From: Paraburkholderia dioscoreae | GTDB taxonomy: Bacteria; Pseudomonadota; Gammaproteobacteria; Burkholderiales; Burkholderiaceae | Direction: 5' to 3' | Length of the DNA stretch: 64,000 nucleotides | Assembly (NCBI RefSeq): GCF_902459535.1 | Contig: NZ_LR699553.1 | Coordinates: 1,488,001-1,552,000, forward strand | In this document: one piece after another, positions 44,671 through 53,731 of the stretch | Position numbering within the stretch: position 1 is the first letter of the stretch | Layout of the letters: each line of letters opens with the position of its first letter | Program-made: the position numbers and the translations under genes | Notes under the pieces: generated by a model | The model's input: only the letters and a program-made list of their open reading frames with translations | Told to the model about the DNA's origin: nothing | Databases searched by the model: none

Positions 44671-45180
44671 AAATATTTAATCGGTATCGGTTCTATAAAT
44701 ACTGCTTGGATGGCATTCTGGCGGATGTTAAATTCCCGGTTTGCGAATAAAGCCGCTATGGAACGGTCATTATCTGCGAGGTTTGGAGTTCAGGTTTGAA
44801 ACACTTTCTTGTGCCGACGCGACACCCGCAGGTCACAAAGCAGCCGGCTCTACAGAGGCGCGAGCAGTGCGTGACGATGGCTCGGGAGCAAGGCTACAAG
44901 CCGTTCCGGCACCAAGGCGGAAAATTTCGCCGGCATGATTCGCTGCCGCGCCGGAACGGCCGGCGTGAGACATATGAAACGCGAGATAACGGTTTTCTTC
45001 ATACATTCCGTATCTCGATAGTATTTGTTTTTCAAATTTACTATAGCGAGGTGTTCGGCTAACATCACGCTTAATCCGTTAAGTGGCATGGTTCGAAATC
45101 ACCCTCGTCATAATCATCGCGTTCATATCGGCCGCTAACGGGATCGGGGTCCACAATGTACGACAGTCTGGGGAAATATC

Positions 45181-46176
45181 ATGCCGCACATGCACCTTGA
45201 TACTGCGAGGATCACCTGGTTGCATACGCCGACGCTGAGCGCGCGCAGTGCAACGCGGCGAATCGGCGTGTTGCTGTTCGACGGCTTCTGGCTGCTCGGG
45301 CCGGGCACGGTGGTGGAGATGTTCCAGACCGCCAACGAACTGTCGAGCTCGCGAGCCGGCGAAGAGCAGCCTTACGAAGTGCAATTCCTTTCAATGGACG
45401 GCGGCAGCGTCGCCAGTTCTTCTTCGGCCCGCATCTGGACCGACCGTATCGACGCGCGTTTCGGCAGCGGCTTCGACGTGCTGTTTATCGCCGGCGGCTA
45501 CGGTGCGCATGTGGCTGCGCGCGACGAGCGGGTACTCGGCTGGCTGCGTTCGGTGCAATCGCGCACTCGCGCGATCGAAACGATCGGTGAAGGGCGACTC
45601 GTTCTGGAAGCGGCCGGCCCGTCGGATCACGACGCACCGCAGGTGAACCGCTATCTGAACGGCGTCACGAGCGAGTCCGCTCTCAGCGCATCCAATGATC
45701 GTCATGACTGCGCGCGCAGCGCGCTCATGTTCATCAAACGCGACCTTGGCGCTGAACTCGCCCGCAGCGTCGCCGATCGCGTGATGCCCGGCATGGCGGC
45801 CAACTGGGTGCCGCTGCCGGCGGAAGGCGGCACACTCAGCGTGGCCGAAAAAATCCGCGCCGCAGCGCGCTGGATGGAAGCGAATTGCGACCGTCCGGTT
45901 TCGGTGGCGGACGCCGCGCAGGTCGCGGCGATGAGCGAGCGCAATTTCCTGCGGCGTTTCAAGCATGAAATGCAACTCACGCCGTCGGACTATCTGTTGC
46001 AGATACGGCTGCGCATTGCCTGCAACTTCCTCACCGAGACCGAATTGCCGGTCGACAAGATCGCGCGCCGCAGCGGAACGGGCAACGGCGATCGTCTCGC
46101 GAAGATTTTCCGCAAGCGCATGGCGCTGTCTCCAACCGAATATCGCGCCCGCAGCCGGATCACGACGCGGGCGTAG
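45181..46176 (+). CDS. GlxA-type AraC-family regulator
   Basis: A 331-residue regulator with an N-terminal DJ-1/PfpI-like domain (GVLLFDGFWLLGPGTVVEMF, then VLFIAGGYGAHVAARDE) and a C-terminal AraC helix-turn-helix domain (NFLRRFKHEMQLTPSDYLLQIRL, in part). The DJ-1-like sulfur residue position is not a clear Cys, so it is probably a ligand-binding domain, as in GlxA/FtrA regulators. The ATG has a GGGGAAA site. Its target is unknown; the repeats upstream lie about 500 bases away. Confidence 0.88.
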   Translation: MPHMHLDTARITWLHTPTLSARSATRRIGVLLFDGFWLLGPGTVVEMFQTANELSSSRAGEEQPYEVQFLSMDGGSVASSSSARIWTDRIDARFGSGFDVLFIAGGYGAHVAARDERVLGWLRSVQSRTRAIETIGEGRLVLEAAGPSDHDAPQVNRYLNGVTSESALSASNDRHDCARSALMFIKRDLGAELARSVADRVMPGMAANWVPLPAEGGTLSVAEKIRAAARWMEANCDRPVSVADAAQVAAMSERNFLRRFKHEMQLTPSDYLLQIRLRIACNFLTETELPVDKIARRSGTGNGDRLAKIFRKRMALSPTEYRARSRITTRA

Positions 46177-46288
46177 TATTCGTGGAGGCGCTCGTGCCGG
46201 CAGAAGAGGCGGCGCCTTACGAGAATTGAACGCGTCCGTCGTGGCGGCCGCGTTTTTGCCGGTCAGGATACTTACGAGTGCAGCGGCC

Positions 46289-46840
46289 ATGGGCAACAAG
46301 GTGATCGCGACGGCATTGCCGGAGGTGAAACTCATCGAGCCCGAGGTGTTCTGCGACGAATTCGGCTTCTGCTTCGAAAGCTTCAGCGAGGACGAGTTTA
46401 TCGCCGACCTCTCGCCAGCTTTCCAGTTCGTGCAGGACCGGCATTCGAGCGCGGTGCACGGCGTGTTGCGCGGGCTGCACTATCAGGTGCAGCGTCCTCA
46501 AGGGCGGTTGATGCGGGTCGTGGTGGGCGAAGTGTTCGGCGTCGCGGTGGACGTGCGGCTCAATTCGCCGAACTTCGGCAAGTGGTGCGGGGCGGATCTG
46601 AGCGCGGCCAATCACCGCCAGATCTGGGTGCCGCCAGGCTTTGCGCACGGTTTCGTGGTGCTGTCCGAGGTCGCCGAGTGTCTGTGGAAGACCACGGAGT
46701 ACTGGTTTCCCGAACTGGAGCGCTGCATTCTGTGGCGCGATCCCGACATCGGCATTGAATGGCCGATCGATTTCGAGCCGATTCTCGGCACGAAGGACGC
46801 CGCGGGCCGGCGTCTTTACGAGGCGGAAAACATCGCCTGA
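46289..46840 (+). CDS. rfbC: RmlC-like dTDP-4-dehydrorhamnose 3,5-epimerase, orphan
   Basis: A 183-residue cupin of the RmlC family. The signature VLRGLHYQVQRPQGRLMRVVVGEVF includes the active-site His (H64), and LSAANHRQIWVPPGFAHGFVVLS is the second conserved block. The N-terminal loop that usually reads D-x-R-G-x-F is DEFGFCF here, with the Arg replaced, and YK is WK further on, so activity may be altered. No rmlA, rmlB or rmlD genes are near. It may be a divergent paralogue. Confidence 0.82.
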   Translation: MGNKVIATALPEVKLIEPEVFCDEFGFCFESFSEDEFIADLSPAFQFVQDRHSSAVHGVLRGLHYQVQRPQGRLMRVVVGEVFGVAVDVRLNSPNFGKWCGADLSAANHRQIWVPPGFAHGFVVLSEVAECLWKTTEYWFPELERCILWRDPDIGIEWPIDFEPILGTKDAAGRRLYEAENIA

Positions 46841-46903
46841 GCGCTCGGGTGGCGTTGTGTGCCCTGACGGCCGTGCACTGCCGGTGCTGTGCTGCAACGG
46901 GAA

Positions 46904-47794
46904 TCAGCGCGTCGCGACCACCGCGCCGACGCTTGCGGTCACCACCAGCAGCGTGCCGGCGATCTGTAAAACCCCCATCGGCTGATGCAGCACGACGAAG
47001 CCCGCCAACGCGCCGATTGCCGGTTCGACACTCATCAGGATCCCGAACGAAGCAGCCGGCATGTGGCGCAATGCCACCATTTCCAGCGCGTACGGCAGCA
47101 GCGGGACCAGCAGCGCGAGGCCTGCCGTTGCCGCGATCTGAGCGCCCGCCACGTGCAGCCCGCTTTGCGCCAGTCCGAACGGCGTGGCCGCGAGCGCAGC
47201 CGCGATTAGCGACACCGACAGCCCTTCGAGTCCCGCGAACAGGGTGCCGGTCTTTTTCATCAACACGATATAGCTGCCCCAACCGAGCGCCGCGCCGCAC
47301 GCGAGCAACACGCCGAGCGGTTCGCCGATCCAGCCGGCGCGATCGCGCGAAAGCAGTATGACGCCAGCAATCGCCAGCGCGGGCCAGAGCAACGCTCGCG
47401 CGCGGCGCACCGCGAACGTGGCCACGGCTAGCGGCCCGAGAAAGTCGATCGCGACGGCAAGCCCTAACGGAATACGCTGGAGCGCTGCGAAAAAGCACAA
47501 TGTCATGCCGGCCATCGCCGCGCCCAGCACGCCGGCGGCAAGCCAGTGCGAGCGCGAATAGGTCCGAAAGCGCGGGCGCACCAGCACGGCGAGCACCAAA
47601 GCCGCCCAGCACAACCGCAGCCACGTAGTGGTGAGCGAACCGTACGCGGCCATGGTCGGTGCGGAGAGCGCGGCGCCGAATTGCACGCTCGACATCGACA
47701 GGACGCACAGCAACGCCGCCCCGGCTGCGGTGCGGGCCGGTTTCACGTTGTTCTGCGCGGGAGTCAGCGTAGGTTGAATGGTCGTGTCCTGCAT
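46904..47794 (-). CDS. EamA/DMT transporter (RhtA-like exporter)
   Basis: A 296-residue drug/metabolite transporter with about ten helices and two EamA repeats. Segments such as TWLRLCWAALVLAVLVRPRF, GLAVAIDFLGPLAV and SFGILMSVEPAIGALAGF follow the RhtA (threonine/homoserine exporter) pattern. It probably exports an amino acid or similar metabolite; the substrate is not certain. It faces a LysR regulator across 82 bases containing an ATAAG-N9-CTTAT symmetrical element, the likely operator. Confidence 0.85.
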   Translation of the reverse strand: MQDTTIQPTLTPAQNNVKPARTAAGAALLCVLSMSSVQFGAALSAPTMAAYGSLTTTWLRLCWAALVLAVLVRPRFRTYSRSHWLAAGVLGAAMAGMTLCFFAALQRIPLGLAVAIDFLGPLAVATFAVRRARALLWPALAIAGVILLSRDRAGWIGEPLGVLLACGAALGWGSYIVLMKKTGTLFAGLEGLSVSLIAAALAATPFGLAQSGLHVAGAQIAATAGLALLVPLLPYALEMVALRHMPAASFGILMSVEPAIGALAGFVVLHQPMGVLQIAGTLLVVTASVGAVVATR

Positions 47795-47876
47795 AGGGGA
47801 TTGCCTGATGCCCGATTGGAATTCGTTGACGCTATCTTATCGGTGCAGGCGGTATTAAGATAAGTTGATATTTCTT

Positions 47877-48812
47877 ATGCCGACTTCAAAAACCCTTATG
47901 AGCCGAGATCTCGACAGCAGCTTGCTGCGGGCCTTCGTCACCGTGGCGGAGACGGGTGCGGTGGGCGTCGCGGCAACGCGGCTCGCACGCACTCAGGCCG
48001 CGGTGAGCATGCAATTGCGCCGGCTCGAGGAAGAACTCGGGCAGCGTTTGCTCGACCGCTCACCGCGCGGTGTGCAACTCACCGAAGCCGGGCATCTGCT
48101 GCTGCCCTATGCGCACACCATTCTCGGCGCGGGCGCCGATGCGCGTCGCGCGTTGAGCGCCGGGCAGGTGTCCGGCATCGTGCGGCTCGGTATGCTGGAG
48201 GACATTGCGGTCGGTCGTTTGCCGCGCGCGTTGCGGCGTTTTTCGATCGCTTATCCGCAAGTGGCGCTGGAAATCGTGGTCGACAGCAGTGTCGCGCTGT
48301 CGAACCGGCTCGCGGACGGCAGCCTCGATGTCGTGGTCGGCGATCCCGCGCTGGTCGACGCGGCGCCGCTGCTGACCTGGCGGCAGCCGCTCTTCTGGGT
48401 CGGCGCGCGCGGCTTCAGCCGCGAAGCGGAGGCGCTCTTGCCGGTGGTGGCATTCGGCGGTGCGTGTCTGTGGCAGCAGCAGGTTCTGACGGCGTTGCGG
48501 CGCGCGGGGATTGCGTGGCGCATCGTGTGCACCAGCACCAGTCTGCCGGCCGTGCAATCCGCGGTTGAAGCCGGGCTTGGCGTGTCGGTGCTGCTCGACG
48601 GCAACATCCGCTCGGAATCGATGCGCGTGCTGGGTCAAGCCGATGGTTTGCCCGACGCGCCCACCGCGGACTTCGGGCTTTTCACGCGCGAAGTGTCGGG
48701 CGCTCAGGCAGCGGCCGTGCAAACCTTGCAAACGTTCCTCTGCGAGGAATTGCATCTCGGCCTGCGCGAAGGCGAACCTTCGCTAATGCCGGTTTCGTCC
48801 GCGTTGGGATGA
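47877..48812 (+). CDS. LysR-family regulator (divergent from exporter)
   Basis: A 311-residue LysR regulator. The DNA-binding domain is clear (VGVAATRLARTQAAVSMQLRR, in part). The effector domain is LrhA/DmlR-like with a V-V-G-D-P segment. The start is uncertain: ATG at 47877 and ATG at 47898 (MSRDLDSSLLRAF) are both close and neither has a clear ribosome site. It very likely controls the divergent RhtA-like exporter and itself. Confidence 0.85.
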   Translation: MPTSKTLMSRDLDSSLLRAFVTVAETGAVGVAATRLARTQAAVSMQLRRLEEELGQRLLDRSPRGVQLTEAGHLLLPYAHTILGAGADARRALSAGQVSGIVRLGMLEDIAVGRLPRALRRFSIAYPQVALEIVVDSSVALSNRLADGSLDVVVGDPALVDAAPLLTWRQPLFWVGARGFSREAEALLPVVAFGGACLWQQQVLTALRRAGIAWRIVCTSTSLPAVQSAVEAGLGVSVLLDGNIRSESMRVLGQADGLPDAPTADFGLFTREVSGAQAAAVQTLQTFLCEELHLGLREGEPSLMPVSSALG

Positions 48813-48916
48813 TGCGCGGGCCGCTCCTTCTACGTGAGTTTTTACGACATTTTTTCTTGAGACGTACCCACGCGAAATCTACACTTCGGGCATCCTGATA
48901 CCGCGAGGTGCTCAAC

Positions 48917-49546
48917 GTGAAGCGACGTGCAACGACACAACAATCCGTTCGTATCGACTACGTGTGTCACGGCGTGGGCCGCGTCGAATTGCGCCGCTTC
49001 GACCCGGCTCGCGATTCGTACGTTGCGTTGACGGCATTGTTGCATCGCGCCTTCACACCGCTCGGCGCGATGGGCCTCAACTGCACATGCGTCGATCAGA
49101 CCGTCGAGACGACACGGCTGCGCGCCACGCGGGGCGATTGCTATGTGGCGGCGTGCGACGGACGCATCGTCGGCACGATGACGCTCTATGCGCAGGATCG
49201 TGAATCGGCTTGCGAGCTATACCGTCGCGACGATATCGCCAGCTTGCGGCAGTTCGCGGTCGAACCGGTGTGGCAGGCGCGCGGCATCGGTACGCTGCTG
49301 CTCGCATTCGCCGACCATTGGGCCGCGACGCGAGGTTATGCCGAGCTCGCGCTCGATACGCCGCAACCGGCTGCGCATCTGATTGCGTTTTATCGCGGCC
49401 AGGGGTTTCGTATCGTCGATTTCGTGCGCTTCGACGGCAAGCGTTACGACAGCGCGATCCTGAGCAAGCCGCCGGTGGCGACGCGTACGCTCGCCAACTG
49501 GTCGCACCGATTGAGCGCGCGGGCGCCGATCGCGTGCGCGGCGTGA
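48917..49546 (+). CDS. GNAT family acetyltransferase
   Basis: A 209-residue GNAT enzyme. The acetyl-CoA loop appears as VWQARGIGTLLLAF, and IAFYRGQGF is the C-terminal motif. Its substrate region is distinct from the two GNATs at 40-41 kb. The GTG at 48917 has a GAGGTG site six bases upstream; a GTG nine bases earlier lacks one. It stands alone between a LysR gene and the convergent sulfonate-type importer. Substrate unknown. Confidence 0.82.
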   Translation: MKRRATTQQSVRIDYVCHGVGRVELRRFDPARDSYVALTALLHRAFTPLGAMGLNCTCVDQTVETTRLRATRGDCYVAACDGRIVGTMTLYAQDRESACELYRRDDIASLRQFAVEPVWQARGIGTLLLAFADHWAATRGYAELALDTPQPAAHLIAFYRGQGFRIVDFVRFDGKRYDSAILSKPPVATRTLANWSHRLSARAPIACAA

Positions 49547-49577
49547 ACAGGGTGACGGCCTGCCGATTGACGCGGAT

Positions 49578-50339
49578 TCATTCGTCATCCTCAAGTCTGC
49601 CGTAGGCAAGCCCCTCCAGCAAGACATCGCGCAGCGGGTCCAGCGCGGGATCGCGCAGGTTACGAGGCCGTGGCGCAGTAACGCGGATCTCGCGCGCGAT
49701 GCGGCTCGGACGGTCGTCACCGGGCGGTGACAGCAACAGAACGCGATCGGACAGGTAAAGCGCTTCATCGAGATCATGCGTGACGAGCAGCGCGGCTGTT
49801 CCGTGGGCGCGCGTCAACGAGAGCAATACCTGTTGCAGCCGTGAGCGCGTGATGGCGTCGACGGCGCTGAACGGCTCGTCGAGCAACAGCAGGTCGGGCT
49901 CCGCGAACAGGCCGCGCGCCAGCGCAACGCGTTGCGCCATGCCGCCGGACAGCCGTTTCGGCAGCGTATCGCGGATACCCGGCAGACCGACTTCGGCGAG
50001 CAGCGCATCCACACGCGGATCGTGTCCCCGTCGCGGGCCGGCGGCGAACGCGATATTGTCGGCTACGCTTAGCCACGGCAGCAGCCGGGGCTCCTGGAAG
50101 ATCACGCCGATCCTCCCGGACGGTCCGCGCTGCGGTTGATTCTCCAGCACCACTGAGCCAGCGACGTCCCGGTCGAGACCCGCAATCGCCCGCAGCAGCG
50201 TGCTTTTTCCGCATCCGCTGGGACCGACCAGACTCAGAATTTCGCCGCGCGCGAGTTCGAACGATACCTGTTCGAACACCGTGCGTTGCCCAAAGCGCCG
50301 GGTGAGCCCGCGCACTTCGAGCATGGGTGGCTGGGTCAT
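49578..50339 (-). CDS. ABC transporter ATPase (SsuB/TauB-like)
   Basis: A 253-residue ABC ATPase. Walker A GPSGCGKST, signature LSGGMAQRVA and Walker B LLLLDEPF are intact. The alignment FQEPRLLPWLSVADNIAF is typical of the nitrate/sulfonate/taurine group. It is the last of a three-gene importer set (binding protein, permease, ATPase) transcribed leftwards and overlaps the permease gene by four bases. Confidence 0.92.
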   Translation of the reverse strand: MTQPPMLEVRGLTRRFGQRTVFEQVSFELARGEILSLVGPSGCGKSTLLRAIAGLDRDVAGSVVLENQPQRGPSGRIGVIFQEPRLLPWLSVADNIAFAAGPRRGHDPRVDALLAEVGLPGIRDTLPKRLSGGMAQRVALARGLFAEPDLLLLDEPFSAVDAITRSRLQQVLLSLTRAHGTAALLVTHDLDEALYLSDRVLLLSPPGDDRPSRIAREIRVTAPRPRNLRDPALDPLRDVLLEGLAYGRLEDDE

Positions 50340-51202
50340 TGTCCGTCTCCCGTCCCAACGCGTGCGTCGCGCCAGGACAGCACGCGCGTCTCGATTGCCT
50401 TGAATGCGCCGTCGCTCAGTTTGCCGAGCAGCGCCAGCAGCAGGATCGCGCCGAACACCACATCCGGCCGGCCGGTCTCGCGTCCGTCGCTCAGCAGATA
50501 GCCGAGTCCACGTGTCGCGGCGATCAGCTCCGCGGCGACCATGAACATCCACGCGAGACTCAGGCCGGTGCGCAAACCCGTGAAGATCTGCGGCATCGAA
50601 GCGGGCAGGAGGATGCGCGTGAACAGCGCGCGTTGCGTCAGCCGGTTGACCTCGCCGAACTCGATCAGCTTGCGGTCGACGCCGTGTATGCCGGCCACGA
50701 CGCCGAGCTGCACCGGAAAGAATGCACCGATCGCGATCAGCGTGATTTTGGGGGCTTCGTCGATACCCATCCAGAGCAGAAGGATCGGCACCCATGCGAG
50801 CGAAGGAATCGCGCGCAGCGCCTGAAACGCGGGGTCGAGCAGTGCATCGGCGCGGCGGCTGAGTCCCATCGCGGCGCCGATCAGCAACGCGAGCGCGGAG
50901 CCCAGCGCAAAGCCTGCGCAGACCCGCGCGACGCTCGCGCCGACATGCCGTGCGAGACGTAGACCGCCGAGATCCCATAATGTTTGCGCGATGGCGCTCG
51001 GCGCGGGCACGAGATGCGCGGGCAACACGGACGCTCGGACCAGGACTTCGATCACGGCGAGAAACAGAACCGGCAGCGCAAGCCCTGCATAACGCCACGG
51101 ACGCAACGGGTCGCGTATGCGCTGATTCTGCGCGGGATTGCTCGCGGCGAGCCGTTGCGAAGCGCGCCTTGCCGGCGCGAGCGTCTCTTCAGTCGCGGCC
51201 AT
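50336..51202 (-). CDS. ABC transporter permease (SsuC/TauC-like)
   Basis: A 288-residue inner-membrane permease of the BPD_transp_1 type with about six helices. The segments LVPAPSAIAQTLWDL, SIPSLAWVP-like AIPSLAWVPILLLWMGI and the EAA loop (EFGEVNRLTQRALFTRILLPAS) fit sulfonate/taurine/nitrate permeases. It lies 54 bases after the binding-protein gene. A GTG 24 bases upstream is a possible alternative start. Confidence 0.92.
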   Translation of the reverse strand: MAATEETLAPARRASQRLAASNPAQNQRIRDPLRPWRYAGLALPVLFLAVIEVLVRASVLPAHLVPAPSAIAQTLWDLGGLRLARHVGASVARVCAGFALGSALALLIGAAMGLSRRADALLDPAFQALRAIPSLAWVPILLLWMGIDEAPKITLIAIGAFFPVQLGVVAGIHGVDRKLIEFGEVNRLTQRALFTRILLPASMPQIFTGLRTGLSLAWMFMVAAELIAATRGLGYLLSDGRETGRPDVVFGAILLLALLGKLSDGAFKAIETRVLSWRDARVGTGDGQ

Positions 51203-51256
51203 GATTCCGGCCGCCCGTGCAGGCACTGACTGCTTGCGAAATTCGTATTGAGCGCA

Positions 51257-52315
51257 TTATTTCGCGTTGGAGTTTGCGGACGCGATGACGGGTTGAGCGA
51301 TTTTCGAATCGATCAGCGCGTCGATGACCTGATTGAGATCGGTGCCGCTTTTCACCAGTTGCTCGTCGACGAGAATCGGCGCAGCGGTTTTGAGCGCGGC
51401 GATCTGCTGCGCGCCGGGCTGCGGGTGGCTGAAATCGTTACGACTGAGTTGCAGCTTCGCGACCGCGAGCGACACCTTCGATTCTTCAGCGACGATCTTC
51501 GCCGTATCGTCGGGATGCGCGGCGATCCACGCGCGCGCTTTTTCATAGACCTTCAGCACGCGGGCCAGCGCATCCGGATGTTCGCGAATGAAGTCGTCGC
51601 GCGCGTTCAGGAAGCCCCACGTGTTGAAGTCGACGTTGCGGTACAGCAGGCGCGCGCCGTCGTCGACCTGCGCGGCGGCCATGTGCGGATCGAGACCGGC
51701 CCATGCGTCGACCTGTCCGTTCGCCAAGGCGGTGCGGCCGTCCGGATGCTGGAGGTTTACGAGTTCGACGTCGTCGCGCGACAGTCCCACCGTATGCAGC
51801 GCGCGCAACGTGAAGAGGAACGGGTCGGTGCCCTTGGTCGCGGCGATCTTCTTGCCTTTCAGATCGGCGAGACTCTTGATGGGTGAGTCCTTGCGCACGA
51901 CGAGCGCGGTCCACTCGGGGCGCGAAAAGATATAGACGGCGCGGATCGGATTACCGTTCGCCTTGCCGAGCACGGCGGCGAGCCCCGCTGTCGAGCCGAT
52001 ATCGATCGCGCCGCTGTTCAGATACTCGAGCGCACGGTTGCTGCCGAGGCTGAGCACCCACTTGACGGGGGTGTGGTCGGCGGCGAACTCCTGTTCCAGC
52101 CAGCCGTTGCGTTTGATAACGAGGCTTTCCGGCGAGTAATACGCGTAGTCGAGCTTCAGTTCGGCGAGCGGCGCGGCCTGCGTGGTGCCGACGCCGGCGA
52201 CGCACAGCGCGAGCGCGGCCGCTGCCGCCGACATGAAGTCGCGCAGAACGCGCGCGCGGCGCGCGGGCGACGTGCGTGCCCGAGCGAAGAATGCAAAGCC
52301 CCGAACCAGTGCCAT
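51257..52315 (-). CDS. Sulfonate/taurine-type ABC binding protein
   Basis: A 352-residue periplasmic binding protein of the SsuA/NMT1 type. The signal peptide ends near AGVGTTQAAP; ligand-domain motifs include LKLDYAYYSPESLVIK, GAIDIGSTAGLAAV, SRPEWTALVVRKDSPIKSLADLKG (in part) and IAATKGTDPF. Binding proteins of this family take up alkanesulfonates, taurine or related sulfur compounds. The ATG has an AAGGAC site. It leads the importer set; a sulfur-starvation control is likely but no CysB/SsuR site was clear. Confidence 0.9.
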   Translation of the reverse strand: MALVRGFAFFARARTSPARRARVLRDFMSAAAAALALCVAGVGTTQAAPLAELKLDYAYYSPESLVIKRNGWLEQEFAADHTPVKWVLSLGSNRALEYLNSGAIDIGSTAGLAAVLGKANGNPIRAVYIFSRPEWTALVVRKDSPIKSLADLKGKKIAATKGTDPFLFTLRALHTVGLSRDDVELVNLQHPDGRTALANGQVDAWAGLDPHMAAAQVDDGARLLYRNVDFNTWGFLNARDDFIREHPDALARVLKVYEKARAWIAAHPDDTAKIVAEESKVSLAVAKLQLSRNDFSHPQPGAQQIAALKTAAPILVDEQLVKSGTDLNQVIDALIDSKIAQPVIASANSNAK

Positions 52316-52453
52316 TGATTGTCCTTATGGTTGCGTGTGATCTGAACGTCCAATGTAGCGAAAGCGTTCACGCATGCGAACCAATTAAAGTTCAGAATCA
52401 AAGCAGTTCTGGCGCTATTGCAGAGCAAAAAAAACCGGCACCAACAGCAACAA

Positions 52454-52481
52454 TTGCAATACCGTGTGGCAAGTATTGCAA
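52454..52481. promoter_or_regulatory. TTGCAATAC inverted repeat between divergent ends
   Basis: A perfect 9-base inverted repeat TTGCAATAC-N10-GTATTGCAA lies between the binding-protein start (upstream of it) and the DUF1328 stop. It suits a dimeric regulator operator or a small hairpin. Confidence 0.5.
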
Positions 52482-52537
52482 CCGCATGCCGATTTCGTGC
52501 CGGGCCTGTATGTCCAACTGAACGGTCGAAGCGCTAA

Positions 52538-52699
52538 TCAGCGTCGCATCACGCCCATCAGCAAGGTGACGAGGAAGATCACCACGAAGATGAAGAACAG
52601 CACCTTGGCGATTTCCGTGGCGCCGGCGGCAATGCCGCCAAAGCCGAATACCGCGGCGATGATGGCGATGATGAAAAAGATTGCAGCGTATCGAAGCAT
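52538..52699 (-). CDS. DUF1328 small membrane protein (YtjA-like)
   Basis: A 53-residue protein with two short hydrophobic helices (YAAIFFIIAIIAAVFGFGGIA and VLFFIFVVIFLVTLLMG). It matches DUF1328/YtjA-type peptides common in Proteobacteria. The ATG at 52699 has a GGGAGG site. Family members are general-stress related in some bacteria; function here unknown. Confidence 0.85.
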   Translation of the reverse strand: MLRYAAIFFIIAIIAAVFGFGGIAAGATEIAKVLFFIFVVIFLVTLLMGVMRR

Positions 52700-52816
52700 G
52701 GGGCCTCCCACCGATGGATTGCTGGATTGAAGCTGGAAACGGCGACTCGTTGTGGGCACTGCGTGCTTTGACGGGTTATTTGCCGGCTAGCGCAATACAG
52801 CAATAGGTGTGCCAAG

Positions 52817-52844
52817 CGGCCGGCGGTCCAAGTGGCGCCGGCCG
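52817..52844 (-). terminator. Stem-loop after the GH135-like gene
   Basis: A perfect 9-base GC stem (CGGCCGGCG / CGCCGGCCG) with a 10-base loop, 30 bases past the stop of the hydrolase gene. No T run follows, so its terminator role is moderate. Confidence 0.4.
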
Positions 52845-52873
52845 GGCAAGATGGGTGTCGACGGCTTTGCCCG

Positions 52874-53731
52874 TCAAGGTGCGGCGGCGTCCGCCACTTC
52901 GTCGTTCCAGTAGGGCGGCAGCGCCTTATACGGATTGCCGCCGGCAAGCGACGTGACATACACGCCGCCCGCGCCATGCGCTTTTGCGTATTGCACGACG
53001 CCTGGCAACTGCGCAGCGGTCGCGCCGTACACCATGTGCACGAAGCGGTTCTTCGGATAGCCGGCTTGCCAGCTCATCGGCTGGTATTTCGCGTAGCTCT
53101 TCGCCGTGCTTTCGAATACGACGAACTGGTCGGCCGTCGGCAGGCTTGCGTAGAGTTCGGGAATGTTGGTGCCCGGATTGGCCGTCACCGAGTAGGCGGC
53201 GTTCAGTCCTTTGATGTAGTTGTAGATCGACTGGTAGAACTGGATGTGCGACATCTGGCTGTCGGACGTCATCTCGTCGATGAAGAAGCCGTCCACCTTA
53301 TACAGCGCGACATACGTGTTGATATCGGTCACGACCGCGGACAGCGAGCGCTTGCCGTACGACGTGGACACGTAGCCCAATACCTTGCCGCCTGCGGCGC
53401 GAAGCCTGGTGGCAGCCGCGGCATAGTTCGGATCTTCCTTCACGCCGGGGCCGCTGTTCGGATTCAGGATGGCGGTAGTCGGCACCTTGCGCGCCGTGGT
53501 CGTGAGACTGTTCCAGTTCGCGACGCTGCCGGTGGCATTGAAGTAGGAGGGTACGACGAGGCTGGTTGCCGTGCTGCCCGCGAAGGCCGTGCCGTCGATG
53601 CATCCCAGCAGCAGGCCCGCAATGAGTCCCGCTCGCCCCAGATACCTGCCGGTGCGGCCCGCAACGCGGGTTCCGCGCACCGATTCCGAAGCAGCAGCCG
53701 AAACCGCACCCATTCCCCGATTTTTCCGCAT
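52874..53731 (-). CDS. Secreted spherulin-4 (GH135)-like glycoside hydrolase
   Basis: A 285-residue exported protein of the spherulation-specific family 4, which includes fungal Sph3 (GH135), an enzyme that cleaves the N-acetylgalactosamine-rich polymer galactosaminogalactan. Family features are LVVPSYFN at the start of the barrel, VLGYVSTSYG, and VDGFFIDEM, whose adjacent Asp-Glu pair (D152, E153) matches the acidic pair reported as essential in Sph3. The signal region is long (about 51 residues) and has both a lipobox-like LLGC and an AFA-G signal-peptidase site. The ATG at 53731 has a textbook AGGAGG site. It is divergent from pelA. Confidence 0.82.
   Translation of the reverse strand: MRKNRGMGAVSAAASESVRGTRVAGRTGRYLGRAGLIAGLLLGCIDGTAFAGSTATSLVVPSYFNATGSVANWNSLTTTARKVPTTAILNPNSGPGVKEDPNYAAAATRLRAAGGKVLGYVSTSYGKRSLSAVVTDINTYVALYKVDGFFIDEMTSDSQMSHIQFYQSIYNYIKGLNAAYSVTANPGTNIPELYASLPTADQFVVFESTAKSYAKYQPMSWQAGYPKNRFVHMVYGATAAQLPGVVQYAKAHGAGGVYVTSLAGGNPYKALPPYWNDEVADAAAP

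Larger units (their letters stand above)
44505..45180. other. Intergenic region with operator-like repeats
   Basis: About 680 bases without a supported gene. After the stem-loop at 44530 the composition turns AT-rich. Two near-identical copies of AGAAAC-C/G-TTTTCAGAT lie at 44590-44605 and 44636-44651, and an inverted partial copy (GAAAAGCGTTTCT) at 44658-44670. A TATTTAATC stretch follows. The final part before the GlxA gene (45130 on) holds GGGGAAATATC before the ATG. Confidence 0.6.

Noticed and set aside
44741..45062. Short plus-strand frames in the gap before the GlxA regulator
   Set aside because: Overlapping alternative frames with no motif or ribosome site.
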